A stretch of DNA of 64,000 nt. It comes from Panulirus ornatus (lineage: Eukaryota > Arthropoda > Malacostraca > Decapoda > Palinuridae). The notes under the pieces are model-generated. The model saw only the letters and a program-made list of their open reading frames with translations. It did not search any database and was not told the DNA's origin. Positions within the stretch are counted from its first letter, which is position 1, and the number at the start of each line of letters is the position of its first letter. The stretch covers positions 63,599,020 through 63,663,019 of the forward strand of contig NC_092242.1 in assembly GCF_036320965.1 (NCBI RefSeq). Reading direction: 5' to 3'. Positions 24,831 to 39,900 of the stretch are shown piece by piece. The position numbers and the translations under genes are program-made.

Positions 24831-27800
24831 CATTGAGATGTATAGGTATGTTATGTGAGTGTGTGGTCACGTATGTATATACATGTGTATGTGGGTGGGT
24901 TGGGCCATTCTTTCGTCTGTTACCTTGCTCTACCTTGCTAATGGGGGAGACAGCGACAAATTATAATAAAAACAGATATTTCATTTGTATGTACTCTGTT
25001 TGATTACTCCTTGTAGGTGAACTTTGCCCTCTCCAATGATGAAGACATATTTCTGCCATCATGTGTACCAATAGAATATAGCATCCCAACCCCAGAAGAA
25101 GAGATTCTTTTTGGCCCTGCTTGCTGGTTGTGGGACTATCTGCGGCGTTCAGGTCAAGGGGGTTTTCTTCTCCCGTTATCTGGAGGTGTTGACTCCTCCT
25201 CAACAGCAGCCATTGTCTTCTCCATGTGTCACTTGGTGATACAGGCAGTTGCTAATGGTGAAGAGAAGGTATAGATATAATTATTATTTATTCTCTGTGT
25301 CATATATAGTTGATTGCATTTAAGCCTCGATAGTCAGCATAATATACTGGTAATGAAATATGGTTACTCTACATTCTTATCCCTGGGGATAGGGGAGAAA
25401 GAATACTTCCCACGTATTCCCTGCGTGTCGTAGAAGGCGACTAAAAGGGGAGGGAGCGGGTGGCTGGAAATCCTCCCCTCTCAGTTTTTTTTTTTTTTTC
25501 AATTTTCCAAAAGAAGGAACAGAGAAGGGGGCCATACTATTCGCGGGAAACGGCGAATAGTACGAAAAGAAAGAAAAGAAATATGGTTACTCTACATTCT
25601 TATGCATTCTCGTTCTTAAGTCTTGCTTGTAATGCTTTTGCCAAAGAATGCTATTTATTGGTTTCAATACCATGCAAGTGAAGCAACAAAAAAGTTAATG
25701 CTATAGGGATATGAAATGTACTTATGGTTGTAGCTCCTCAAAATAATCTATAGATATGTATTTTCTCCCATTGTGATATGCCATCAAGCTTTTGCAGTCT
25801 AATGATAATTCATTAATACTTTTTTTAGTTTTGTTGTCTATTTGAATAGTTACAGTAAGACTATGGGAGTTCAGATCATTGTCTTCTGTTTCACTTTGTT
25901 ATCCAGGTTCCTTGTACAGGATGGTCTACGTTCTCTCTCTTCCTGTTGTAGTAGTATGTTTAGCAGACTTCAGGTCACTTTACACAGGAACAGTGCCATA
26001 TGGCAGTGTGGAATAGGCAATGGGAATACTTTTGGATTTGGTGCTAATTTAGTATCTTTCAACCTTGCATATAGAGGTATTTGTCTGTATTTGATGGATC
26101 TTATGGCCCAGCATAACTTAGCAAACTGTGGGTGACCCTGATAGAGACCATCCTCTCACAGCAGTTGAATAATAGCTTTCTTTAGATCAGAGGTTTTTCA
26201 TCTTTTCAGAAAGCTTCATTATTACAGCTCAGTATAGTTAGAGCAACATAATGATATAAATGGTCGTTAATAAAATGATTGAAAAGTAAAACTATTAGAA
26301 TATTTTAATTATTTTGTTTTCAAATTTCTAAGTTTAATAACCTGTATTTCGATAGGTACTGGAAGATGTGAGACGCATAGTATCCCAAGCTGACTATGTT
26401 CCTCGAGATCGTCGGGAGCTTTGTGGCAGACTTTTCCACACAGTCTACATGGCTACTGAGAACTCGTCAACAGAGACCAAATCTCGAGCAAAACTTCTTT
26501 CCCAGCAGATTGGAAGGTGGTCCATGATTTTTTTTTGTGACACTTAACTCCTTAGTGTACAAGACCCTGGACTTCCACCATTTAGAACACTGTGCATTGA
26601 GTGTCCCTTGCATGATACCTGCCTACTAAAGGGTTAAAGTTTAACTCTAGAACGTTACTATTATGGTTTTGTATATGAATGATTCAGCTTATGGATGGGC
26701 TGATGGAAAGTGAATACAAGGGTTTTAAGGAGAGGGGCAGGTCTGCAGTCTGGCAGAAGTAGGGTCTTGGTAGGTGAGTCAGTTATTGTTTGCTGATAAC
26801 ATGGTGCTGATGGCTGATTCGAGTGAGTAGCAGCAGAAAATGGTTTCTGAGTTTGGGAGAGTTACTGAAAGGGGAAAGATGAGAATAAATGTGAAAGAAA
26901 AAAACAAGGTTGGGATATGAGTTTGAATAGAGAAAACTAAGAGGAAGCCAAGTATTTTAGATATCTAGGAGTGGACATGTCAGTGAATGAAACCATGCTA
27001 GCTAAAGTGCATCACAGGGTGGATGAGGGGGCAAACTATCTTGAGAGCATTGTGGATTGTGTGGAAAGACATGTCACTATTTAGTAGGGCAAAGATGAGT
27101 CTGTTTGAAGGTATAGTAGTCCTGATGGTGTTGTATGGATGTGAGGCATGGACTTTAGATGAGAATGCATGGAAGAGGGAGAATAAGGAAATTAATGTTT
27201 GAGTACAGTGTGTTGCATGGTGAAAGTTAATCAAGTAAGAAATTATAAGGTAAGAGAGAGATGTGATGATAAGAAAAGTATGGTTGCGAGATCTGAAGAG
27301 GATGTGCTAAAATGGTAGGGATGTATGGAGAGAATGAGTGAGGAGAGGGTGACAAAGAGGATACATCTGTCAGAAGTAGAAGGGACAAGGAAAAGAAGAG
27401 TCTGAATTAGAGATGGAAAGATGGAGTGAAAGAAATTTGAGTACTCAGGCCCTGAAGATGCAGGAGGGTGTAAGGCTTGCATGGGATAGAGTGAATTGGG
27501 CCAGTGCAGTATGAAGGGGGCCACTTGCTTTCAATGGACTGAGCTTGGGCATATGAGGAGGTGGCGAAACCACAGAAAAGCCTATGTGGCCTTGTTTTAG
27601 ATAGGGAGTTGTGGTTTTGGTGCCTTATACATAGGAGGCTAGAGAATGGAATTTATATGTTATTTATCATGAGTGGTATGAAGTGTGTAGCATGATAGTA
27701 AGTTTAGAAAGATAAGATGTACTTCATGATTTTTGTGCTGCTGTCTGACAATGGTCTCGGTATTTGTTGTAATGAACTAATTTCATTGATTGGAAACATA

Positions 27801-30800
27801 GTTCTAAGAAATATTGAAATAGTTATATTTTGTATATTCTTGAATGATGAAACTTTTTTCCTTTTATTCAGCTACCACATACCAATAGCAATTGACAGTA
27901 TGGTATCAGCAGCACTAGGCATCTTCAGTGCTGCCACAGGTTTCATCCCAAAGTTTAGAGTGCGTGGAGGAACAGTTAGAGAAAACCTTGCCTTGCAGAA
28001 CGTGCAAGCAAGACTTCGTATGGTGCTTGCCTATCTCTTTGCTCAGGTGAGGAAATCGTGATCAATGCCTAACTCACTTTTTATTTATCTGTCCATATCC
28101 TTTATGCTGTTTGCAGTACAGGTAGGTGTCTTACGTAAAATTTCTTCCACACTGATATATGCATATTTCTGCAAATTCTGTCTTATGAGTGTATATCCCA
28201 AGAATGAAGGCAGTAGATATTGTAACCTATAGACTACCCTTAACTCAAATAGGGGAATAATTTAAAAGGTTTTTATCCCCTTAAAAATAGTCAACTTTTC
28301 CATGAATTATATGAAAAATTAGTTTTTAGACCAAGACTTTTACCTGAGATCAACTTTGCATGGATATGTACCAGGAATGGGGTACTCTTATCAAATGCAT
28401 TAAGTATTCATATTCATATTCAAATCCATGGGTGGGAGGATGAAAGTATTGATGCCTGTGTTCTAATACTGAGTCAGAGTATTTGTATTTGTATTCACAC
28501 ATTCTGTAAATCTACTAGCTTCTCTGCCGTGACACCTTGTTAGTGACCCTGGGATTAGCAACTGGACAGTCTGGCTTGGGTGAGATCAAGTTAGGCCATA
28601 TCTGCAACCAGGTCTCCTTCCCCAAAACCACACTATTCCCACAACATGTGTGATCCAGATCTCACCCCACCCCCATTGCCCACTGTGCTCTTTAACCTCA
28701 TCACCACCTCCAAGGTATATATATTTACACCAATTTTGTCACGGAAAGGCTGTTCCTCACAAGGTGTTTTCCTACATCAAGGTGTTTTCTTGCCAACCAG
28801 CCATTTCAGTCATCTTAATGTTGAAGTGTTGTTTATTACCCCTCTAAAACCATGTTCACATTACAAGCTTCTTCATAGTAATGCAGTAGTAATCAGAGAT
28901 GGCTACTAACCAGAGAAGTTTCCAGTGCATTGATATGTACTGTATATCTGATGATAATACTAATTATGATTTGATATCTAATAATGGGTTACATTTTAAG
29001 ATATCTAAATTTGTAGATGATCCTAAATTGGGAAATAGATCTACAACAGAAAATGAATGTCTGCAATATCAAACTGATACAGACAAACTAATGGACTGGT
29101 TTATTAGGTAGTAAGAGAATATTGATATTGATAAGTGCAAGGTTTAAAAAGGAAAAGGCAAGCTAATTTGTGAATTCTATCACAAAAGGTAAATGGGGTA
29201 AAGGACCTGGATATGATAATCTCTGATGATCTAAAACCATGGAAATAGTGCACAGAAGCAGTAGAAAGGCAAACAAAATTCTTATATTCATAGGTAGGGC
29301 TTTTGAATATGTCTCGGGAAATTATCCCCTTTATTTGTGTGATGTTCATAGTAATGGATATAAACTCATGAGTTAACATTTTACCTTGAATGAGGCATCT
29401 TTAACTGGATTTGTTAACATTTGGAACAATTTATCAATTAAAGTAGTTGAAAGCAATGCCAAAGATGCATTTAAGTGAAGACTTGATAGATATTTAGCTT
29501 CAAATCCACAGCTGATATTATTTGCACCTCCTTCACTGTACGATAAGTTTACAGGTCTTCATCTTTCACGTTAATGTATGAGTTTCTGTTTTTCACAATT
29601 ACAAACAGCATTGTTAGGACCCATAGTATGTTGCTGTTTGAATTGACTTATTTTCAGTTGTATTTGATTGCATCATTAAATCCTTGAAAATATATTGTTT
29701 CAGTATCATTGTCTACTGTACTTTTATTTATTATAAAGATTACAGCCAATTATTTATGAATATATTCATGAATGCATTCAAATGTATTTGTATTTTGATA
29801 CTTCATTCTTTTCCTGTATTTGTATTTGTGTGATGCCACCTTACCCCTAAGTCTTCTTTTGCTGCCATTGTGTCTGCATGGAGTACATTCTCACCTAGTG
29901 CAACATGCCTCTGACTAAGGTGCTGATTCTTAGGGCTAAAAGTATATATATAGGTTTATAAACAACTATGGGGAAGGCTCAGAAGCAGAGAGTTTTGTTT
30001 CTAGGTATGGGTGATGTGGATGGTATAAGAGGCATTATAATTTCTCTATCATTAAAGTGACTGGTGAAGTAACTAGTGCAGATGGTGATGTGTTTCAAAT
30101 ATTCCCAACAGAAGTAGTAAAAGAGTCTTGTTCAAACTCCTTTCACCTTCCCATCTTGTGTCTATCCAACTTACATCCCAGTAAATGTGGACTTAGATGT
30201 TACTTTGATTTTACCTGGATTGTTTATGCAATATGATTGTAGAGGAGAATTTCTCGTTAGAATTATGGGATTAAGGCTTGGTAATGTGATGAATGCAGAA
30301 GTGATAGTAAAACAGTAACAAGTAGGTAATGAAATGAACGATGGAATGTTAAGGCAGGAATGAGATGTGGAAAGAAAAAGAGAAACCAATAAGGATATTT
30401 GTATGAGGTGAAATAAAGTGAGTGCTGCTTTACTGGAAGGATGGAAAATGATTATGTGATTATTCACTCACTGAACTGATAGACTGGCAAAATTTTTCTG
30501 TAATTTGTCAAAGACTTTGATTTTCAGTTGATGCTCTGGGTTCGTGGAAGACAGGGTGGACTCTTGGTTTTAGGATCTGCAAATGTAGATGAGGCACTAA
30601 GGGGATACATGACTAAATATGACTGTAGTTCTGCTGATATTAATCCCATCGGTGGATTTTCCAAGGCTGACCTCAAGAGATTTCTGCTTCTAGCCAAAGA
30701 CAGGCAAGTTTACAAACCAATGATTTAAGCACTTAGATCTCCTGGGAATTATTTACCTATTTTATAATTTATTTCATACATTTAGAATATATATATTTAT

Positions 30801-30879
30801 TTATTATACTTAATCACTGTTTCCCGCTTCAGCAAGGTAGTACCAGGAAACAGATGAAGAGTGGCCCATCCACTCATAT

Positions 30880-30930
<51 letters not shown>

Positions 30931-33900
30931 AATGCACATATACATATCAACATATACATCCACATACATGCACAGACATTATTTTATTCTTTATTTTGTT
31001 ATACTTTGTCGCTGTCTCCAGCGTTAGCGAGGTAGCGCAAGGAAACAGACGAAAGAATGGCCCAACCCACCCACATACACATGTATACACATACAAGTCC
31101 ACACATGCACATATACATACCTATACATCTCAGCGTATACATATATATACACACACACACACAGACATATACATATATACACATGTACATGATTCATACT
31201 GTCTGCCCTTATTCATTCCCGTCGCCACCCCGTCACACATGAAATGACAACCCCCTCCCCCTGCATGTGTGCGAGGTAGCACTAGGAAAAGACAACAAAG
31301 GCCACATTTGTTCACACTCAGTCTCTAGCTGTAATGTATAATGCACCAAAACCACAGCTCCCTTTCCACATCCAGGCCCCACAGAACTTTCCATGGTTCA
31401 CCCTAGACGCTTCACATGCCATGGTTCAATCCATTGACAGCATGTCGACCCTGGTATACCACATCGTTCCAATTCACCCTATTCCTTGCACACCTTTCAC
31501 CCTCCTGCATGTTTAGGTAAGATTAAGAAGAGGACTAAGCCTTAGAGGGAGTATCCTCACTTGTCCCCCTTATTTGTTCCTTTTTTTGGAAAAGTAAAAT
31601 AAAAATGTGAGTGGAGGATTTCCAGCCCCCCGCTCCTTTCCCTTTTAGTTACCTTCTACAACACACAGAGAATATGTGGGAAGTATTCTTTCTTCCCTTT
31701 CCCCAGGGATAGTATGTATTATTAATTTCTCTGATGTCTGTTCCCTCTGGGAATTCCAATCAAGGGGGTGGCCAAGGTAAAAGTTTCCACCTATCCCTGT
31801 CCCCACATGCCTTCCTCGCATTCTGTGTCCATGTTTTGGCAAAATAGATCAGGGTTGGGAGGACTATGCTGTCCCTTAATCCTCTCTTCACATTAACACT
31901 TACATCTCTACCCTTCATTATCCTATTAAGGGACCCAGTGACTTGTACTCTTTTCTGCTCTGACCCTTATCACTCCTCTTAAATCTTTCAGTGATATAAT
32001 CATATGCTTTATCATACTTTAAGATTAACATTTAGATAATGAAAAGTTTACCATAGGTTGTTAGTACTGTAAATTCAGATATCGTTAAAAGTTACTTGTA
32101 TATGACATTTTATGGCAAGACTGTGTACACTTGATCCACCACCATTAAATGGAAATTACTTATAGTAAAATTTTGTCTGACAGTTTGTTATGTACAACAT
32201 CCTGTGTGCAGAACTTCAAGTACATATGTATCTTTGTAGATCTTTCTTTTCTTTCTTTCATACTATTCGCCATTTCCCGCATCAGCGAGGTAGCGTTAAG
32301 AACAGAGGACTGGGCCTTTGAGGGTAATCCTCACCTGGCCCCCTTCTCTGTTCCTTCTTTTGGAAAATAAAAAAAAAAACGAGAGGGGAGGATTTCCAGC
32401 CCCCCACTCCCTCCCCTTTTAGTCGCCTTCTACGACACGCAGGGAATTTTTGTGTACACCTTTTTGCCTTAAGCATGGTAGCATCAGGAGCAGATAAGTG
32501 AACTTTTATGACTAAATCATTGTTAATTTTCTCCCTATGATCATACCTTTAGAAAATTCTGATAAAGGAAGGGAGGAATTTTAGCTCCTGCTTCTGCTCC
32601 TTTCAGTCACCTTTTACAATATGTAGGAGATAAATGACTAGAATTTTTTCCTTCCCTGTGCTGGCCCCAAGGGAATCAGTTACACTAGACTTAGGGAACC
32701 TCTGATCCAAGGAGAAAGAGAAAGAGAGCTACTTTTATGTTAATCAAGCTGCAAGCTACCCATATGGTATATTTAATAATGCTTTGATAATTTGTTTACT
32801 GAACTAATACATTGATGTGTCTGTGCTCAGATTTTTACACAATATCATAGACACTCCACTTTTTAGATAACTCTTTATTTAACTCTGAATACATTGCTGC
32901 ATTTTTTCGTGTTGCAGACTTAATGTTCCTGTACTAGGTGATATTCTAGGAGCGCCACCTACTGCAGAACTTGAACCACTTGAGGAGGGCTCACTTGTAC
33001 AAACAGATGAAGCAGACATGGGCATGTCATATGATGAACTGTCCACATATGGAAAGCTTCGAAAAGTTGAATGTTGTGGTCCATACTCCATGTTTGGCAA
33101 GCTAGTTCATCTTTGGTCTGATCAATGTGCACCTAAAGAGGTTTGTCAAGTCTTACACTCAATATCTTATCTAATCATTTGTTACTGTAATCATCATTAT
33201 CAAGGGTTTCTTCAGTAACTTGATTGTAAGAAAATCTCTTAGAGGTGAACTGAGTTAATTGTGGCTTTAAGCTGCCTTCCAGTTTGTTTTATACCCTTCA
33301 GAAAGGGTAAGGTTCTCCATAACAAAAGACGATGATTACCACCTCTCATGCTAGATTGTCTATCAGTTGTTAATGATATACAGTGATCACAAAATTGGAA
33401 TCAGCCACAAATCTTTGAAAAGAGTTAAATGCACAGGGGCCTCCTTCTGTATATAGGAGCTAGAAGTAGACAGAATACAGTGAACATAAGATTGTCATCA
33501 GCTACAAAGTTTCGAAAAGAGTTAAGTGCACTGGGGCCTCCTTCTGTATATTGGAGCTAGAAGTAGACAGAGGTTTTCCCCATTGAGCAACATTGTACCT
33601 AGAATTGCACTGATTATCTACTGTTAGAGATTTCTGACTATCTGACAATTGATGTGACTCAGAAGTTTGATAAAATAACTGGCACTAGGGTTTTTAGTAG
33701 AGTATTATCAATATCCAAGCTAAGGACCTCTTTTATGCAACTGTATATGGGAGCAGGTAAGATGGGGTCTTTTTGGGTCAGAAAGTCCTCGATGATGTTG
33801 TAATTACCTGTTTGTAGAGGGAGGGATTTTTACACTTATGTGGCCCAATCTCTTGAACATGTGTTGCTATTATATAATTTTTTTTTGATTTATGTATGGT

Positions 33901-36900
33901 GTCTTTATTAACCATGTTTTAATTCATTTTATCCCTTTCATTCAGCACAGTTGTACTGTAAAGCTGCTACCTTGCATCTTTTTTAACAAGTGTATTACTT
34001 AAGTTCATATTATAACTTCTGGTTGTTCTGTTTCTATGTCTCTTGAAATATTGTTCACTGCTTTCATTATTGAAATGTTTTAAAAACCACAAGGTTGTGA
34101 TCAAGTCATCCCAACTCTTCTCTCTTCCCGAGTGGGCAAATTTAAAGCCTCTTGCCTTTCCCTGTAGCTCAGCTCTCTTAATTGTGGCACCATCTTTGTT
34201 GCCTTTCACTGGACCTTTTTTAGTTCTTTTCGCTTCTTTAGATTTGGTGACCACAATTGAGAAGCTCATTCTTGTTTTGCCCTTAAGTATGATAAGAACA
34301 GCTTGCTGAAATTTTCCTTATCCATAAACTTTAATGCCATCATAATATCAAAATGTAATAATATCAGACAGTTGGTCTTCATGACTTTTCTCTTAAGGTG
34401 GGTCTCTGGTAACAAATTAGGGACAAATGTCAACTCCTAATCTTTTTCGCACAGATTCCTGTGGTTTGTTTCATACTAGATAATAATCCCATCAAGGCCA
34501 TCATTCGTTGTGACCCATCCTCATTACTTTATATGACCTTTGCATTACCTTTAAACATATTCATGTAGGAATCCCTACCTTCAGACATACGATTAACGTA
34601 GATTCAGAACAGAACTCTGTGGCACTCTGTGGATTGCTGGTGATTTTGACCTTTTCCGACATGTCATTTGCTCCCCTCCTGTTAGATAATCTGCCTATCA
34701 AAGGAATATCCCCCTTATCCCTGCATGGTGATCTATTCTCTCAATCAGCTTCTCATTTGTCAAATTCTTTCTGACAGTCCATGTACAGACAGACCTCCCA
34801 GCCTTCCTTTTTGTTGAAGTCAGAGCTCACTTTCTTATATGACCTCTTTTCCCTAAAACCATGCTGTCGTTTACTTAGGCAATTTCTCCTTGTTAGAAAG
34901 TCATCCATTTGCTTTCTGATTACCTTTTTCAGAAACTTACAAAAGACACTCATCAGTGAAACCAGTCCATAGTGTAGGCAGATATGACATTTACCCTTTT
35001 CCACTCCCTTGGCACTTTGTCTCTCTCCAGTGACATCTTGAACATTATTTCAAGAGGCTTGTATTGCATATCTGCACACATCTCCAGTACTTATGGTAAA
35101 ATTTCATCAGGACCTTAGGCTTTGTATGAATCAGGATCTTGGGTCTTGTATGAATCAGGACCCTGGGCCTTGTATAAATCAGGACCTTCTAGTATTCTGG
35201 TAAAGTCTTTTATAGATATATCAGTGTTTTTTAAAACCTCCTCCCCATTCCATATCACTTGTGTTGGGGTTACTGTGTCTTCTATGTGAAAAGACTTATG
35301 AACTTTTCATTCAGTTCATCACATGTCCTTACATTGTCCTCTGCTACTCTTCTCTCCAAACACCTTGGCCTGATTAGCTACTCCTTAATTTACAACTGAC
35401 TCTTGATGAATTTTTGGAAAAGATTTGAATATCTACTGCCTTGTTCATAATATTGTTTTCAAATTTTCTTTGTTCCTCCTTTCTTATCTTCCTATACTCA
35501 CTGCTAACTCACTCATACCTTACAAATGCTGGTTGACTGGAGTGCTGTTTATATCTTCACCTTGGCTTATGTCAAAGCTCCTTTTCTTTTCGATATCTTT
35601 TGGGAAACAGGTCTTTCCTCTCTTATACCATTCCATCTGTATTAAAGTTGAGAGCTACACTTGTTCCTATTCCTTCATTGTAAACTTCGCAGACCCTATT
35701 GCCACAATGTGTTACCATTAAGATTGTTGAGATTTGTGTAGTTTTCACAAATATACCTCTTTAGGTCATGTCTCACCTATGCTTTTTTAGTATCCTTATT
35801 TGCCACACAGTCAAACTTCAGCTTTAAGTAATCACTTTTTCCAGTTGGTGCATCATTTATAATACTCTCAATAGCCATGCTAATATCGCGAAGATAAGAT
35901 CTAGCTATGATGAAGTGTCAGTTCCCCTCATCGTAGAGTGCTCACTGACATGTTGATATGGGAAAAATATCCATAAACACTCAAAACTTATGTCTCCATA
36001 ACTTCCTATCACCATGAGAATCCTGATCTGTCTCTTGACAGTTTGAATCCCCCATTAACTGAACTTTACCATCTGCTGAAAATGATATAACCTCACTGAA
36101 GGTGATTTTTCAATTGGAATATTACCTAATGAAAGCATTGTCTTCCAACCCTGGCATGTGATTGATAATTATGCTTTGTAGACCACATGCTAAATGTTAT
36201 TCTACTTGCTTTTAATCATGATCATGTGAAAGTGTAGGGACTAGCCACACAAGGACTGACCATTTTGATAACTCCTTCTTCCTTTGAACATTGACACTGT
36301 GGGACTCATACCCTTCTTTTGTCTTCCCCTCTTCCTATAACTTTTCAGCATTTGAGTCAGGTTTTCAAGTGCCTGAGGAGTTCTGATAAACCTTTTATCC
36401 ATTCTTGTATGCTTTACTCCTTTTACACATGATCGCCATGAGTAGGGCAGCAGTAATAAGCTTTATTGCTTTGGGTAATCTGGCTGAGCCAGAGAAGCTA
36501 AGTTCAGTAAGATACATATATTTGTGGCTGCCTGCTGACTTTTTTTGTCGCAGTGAGAAATAAATATACCTTTTGGAATTCTTTTGTTTTCATATCAAAT
36601 GTGCTGCATGAGGATTGCAGTCATGTGGTATGGTGTGCCATAAAGCATGTTATTTTCAGGCTAATTTGTTCACATGTATAATTTTAACCTAGTTATTGTG
36701 ATACTCAAGATTGGCTCTTATTGAAAGTGTCTGTTTTTCAGGTTGCAGAGAAAGTTAAGCTGTTCTTCCGTTGTTACAGTGTTAACCGCCACAAGATGAC
36801 TGTTTTGACTCCAGCATACCATGCCGAGACATATTCACCTGATGATCATCGCTTTGACCACCGACAGTTCCTGTACAACTATCGCTGGGTGTGGCAGTTT

Positions 36901-39900
36901 AAAGCTATAGATAAAGCAGTGAGTAAAAAAATAAATGTCATTATTTTCTTGTATATAAACTTTCATCTTTCTGTCTGGATTCTGCTTGTTTATACTTTGA
37001 GTGAAAAGTCACCTTTGGTTCGGTTGTATCATCATAAGTGTATGAGAAGTACACTTTCATTGAGTTTCATCTCATTCCAGTGGAATTCATAATTTTTGCA
37101 GATGATAAAAGTACTGCTTCGAATTTACAAGAGTCCTTTAAAAGGGGTCCTGTGGTTATAGAAACAGATACGTAAAGCACTCAAATGCTTTGATTTTTTT
37201 ACTGATGATAGTGCTGTTGTGGCTGAGGCATTTACAGGGGGTACCTAACTTAAGAGTGTCTGACCTATGAACACCCGCACTTATGATTGGACAATTACTC
37301 ATACGTATGAACTGCCAAACTGCATGTTTTTTCAGTAAATTTTGCTTAACTTGATGTTCTGTCAACTATATTTACTTTGGAATACAATATCTAAAACATT
37401 ATTACACTCAGGTATAGGTAGTTTCTCTGACTTCATGCATTTCTTAATATGTTCCAGCTTATGAACAAATTGACTGACAAACAGGTTCCAGTAACCAAAC
37501 CCATTCATAACCTGGGGACCCCTCTAGTTATATGTAAAAAAAAGATTTTTATTCTTGTTGCATCCTTTTTTGGAGAAATTTTTTTTTCTATATACTTTTT
37601 TCTGAAAGAATTGTTATTTGTGGTATTCTTTTCCTGGCTGCAAATCCTTTATGTTAGGCTTCATGCTCATTGCAACTTTAATTTGGGGATTTCTTTTTTA
37701 TATTCATTTGCCCTTCTTAGATCAGTAAGGCAGCATCAGGAGCAGATGATCAGTTTCCTCATTTGCACACATCCAGTCTCTTGCTGTCATGTATGGTATA
37801 CTGAAACCAGAGCCCAGAGTCTTCCATCCTCATTTGCACACATCCAGTCTCTTGCTGTCATGTATGGTATACTGAAACCAGAGCCCAGAGTCTTCCATCC
37901 ACATCTAAACTCTCCCTTTTCTTGTTCCTTCCACTTCTGACATGTATACTCTTTGTCAACCTTTCCTCACTCATTTTCTCCATATGTCCAAACCACTTAA
38001 GCACACCCCATTCAGCTCTCTCAAAAATTCATCGGTAGTCCTTTATGAAGTAACACTAGATCCAAAAAATGTCTCAGCTCAGAAAATTTTTGGAGGTTGC
38101 ATTACTGAAGGTGGAGGTCGTTAGTGCAGTAGCCTCATAATGATTTTTCCCACAACTTTTGGCAGAGTGAAAGGTGAAAAAGATGGATTTTCTATGGATG
38201 CTATGTGATAGTTAAACAACTGATTTTAAGGAACAAATATCTCACGTTTTACTTTTATGTACTCAAAACCCTTTAACATAAATGATGTATTACTCCAAAG
38301 GTGGAAAAGTTAGATTGTGGAAGGGATGGAGATCAAGTTGAACGAAGTGGGTCTACATGTTCCAATAAAGGCAGTCGGTCGTCTTCCTTCACACGGCCTT
38401 CATCGCGGTCATCCAACAACTCACTCACTGGATTTACTGGTAAGACATGATTAGTTACTGATTCTTGCATTCTGCATTTCATATTTTTGAAAAAAAATGT
38501 AACAAGATCCATAATATGCTGTAAACACTGAGTTAGACAATGGAAATTTAGGTGTTATGGATTATGGACAAATAAAAGAATGCAAACAGTGCTTTATTAT
38601 TTTTCTCTTCTCAATTGCCTCGTCAGTGTTAACAAGTGGTGTCACGAACAAAACAACAACAACATCAACAACAAAATAGCCTCATTTGCACACATCCTCT
38701 CACTGATTGCCATGTTCAATGTATCTACTAACTACAGCCAACCCCCACAGACTACTCCAGGCTTACCATGACTGCTTTATATACCTTGGTTCAACCTACT
38801 GACAATATGGCGTCTTTCCCACACACTCCACATCAGTCCAGTTAATTCTGGCACATGCATGCTTCTCACTCTCTTGAATGTTTAGGCCTGATACCTGAAA
38901 GCCACATTCTCTCCATCCTTCCATCTACTTCTTGGTCGTCTTGTCCTCCTTCCTCTCTTCATTTCTAGTATGCAGATCTTATTAATATTTCTTTACACAT
39001 TCTGTCCATATGTCTAAACCAGTTTAGCATACCCTGTTCAACTTTATGTATCAGACTGCACTTACTTCCTCACCATACCAAGGCTATCCAAAAAGATTTA
39101 CCAGAGCCCACCAAGAAAGATGGTAGGATATTTAATGTACAAAACAAAATGACACATTTCATTGGTATAAGCACAGGAATATTCCAAAGGAGCTTTGATA
39201 AATAGATAAAAAAATTTCAGATGAGCTCAAGATTGATAATAATTTTACAATGAATTTGGCTGCAGAGAAAAACAGTATTGGTAATTAAGCAAGATAAGTG
39301 GTGAGTGCTTTGCATAATGGTGTGCTGCATTATAGCTTTGCATAATGGTAGAGTCTCTGAATACTTAATTGTAAGTATGTAGGTACCGCATCATTCCACT
39401 TCAAACTAACCTACTTCACACCTTATATAGTCCTCATGCACTCTGAATGCAGCCCATCCACCCATCTCCTTTCTTGTGAATACTTTTGATCCTACAATGC
39501 TCTTAGGACTTCTGTCCCTTCATACATACTCATCTTTGCCTAGACAAACACTCGCCATCTTCTTCCACACACCCCTTAATATACCCAGGACTTAGCTCTC
39601 CCTTCCATTTAAAAAACTCATTTCATAGTTTATTTTTCTATCTGCTGCAACAGCCACACCCAGGTACCATATCTGAAGCACTCCATGTATGCCAGGTCTT
39701 CTTCATTCAGACTTACATGCAAACCATGTTGGTTCAACCACGTACTGACCTCAGAATCTTATTTTTTTCACCATTACTCACAACTTTTTCCTTTTACATT
39801 TTTCTGAACTCTTTCCATAGCTTTTGGAGTTTATGTCCAATCTTCCACCAGAGGTGTATCATTTGCAAATATGAAGTGATTCTCTTCCCATGCTTCCCCA

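Noticed and set aside
35101..35190. Short regularly repeated unit (~28 bp, three times) resembling a small CRISPR-like array
   Set aside because: The units are adjacent with no spacers, lie inside a degraded LINE, and the genome is animal.
36721..37092. Extension of NADSYN1 exon 12 into a 123-codon frame ending in hydrophobic residues
   Set aside because: A strong gtgagt donor at 36919 and phase match to exon 13 indicate intron read-through rather than a membrane tail; a minor retained-intron isoform cannot be excluded.
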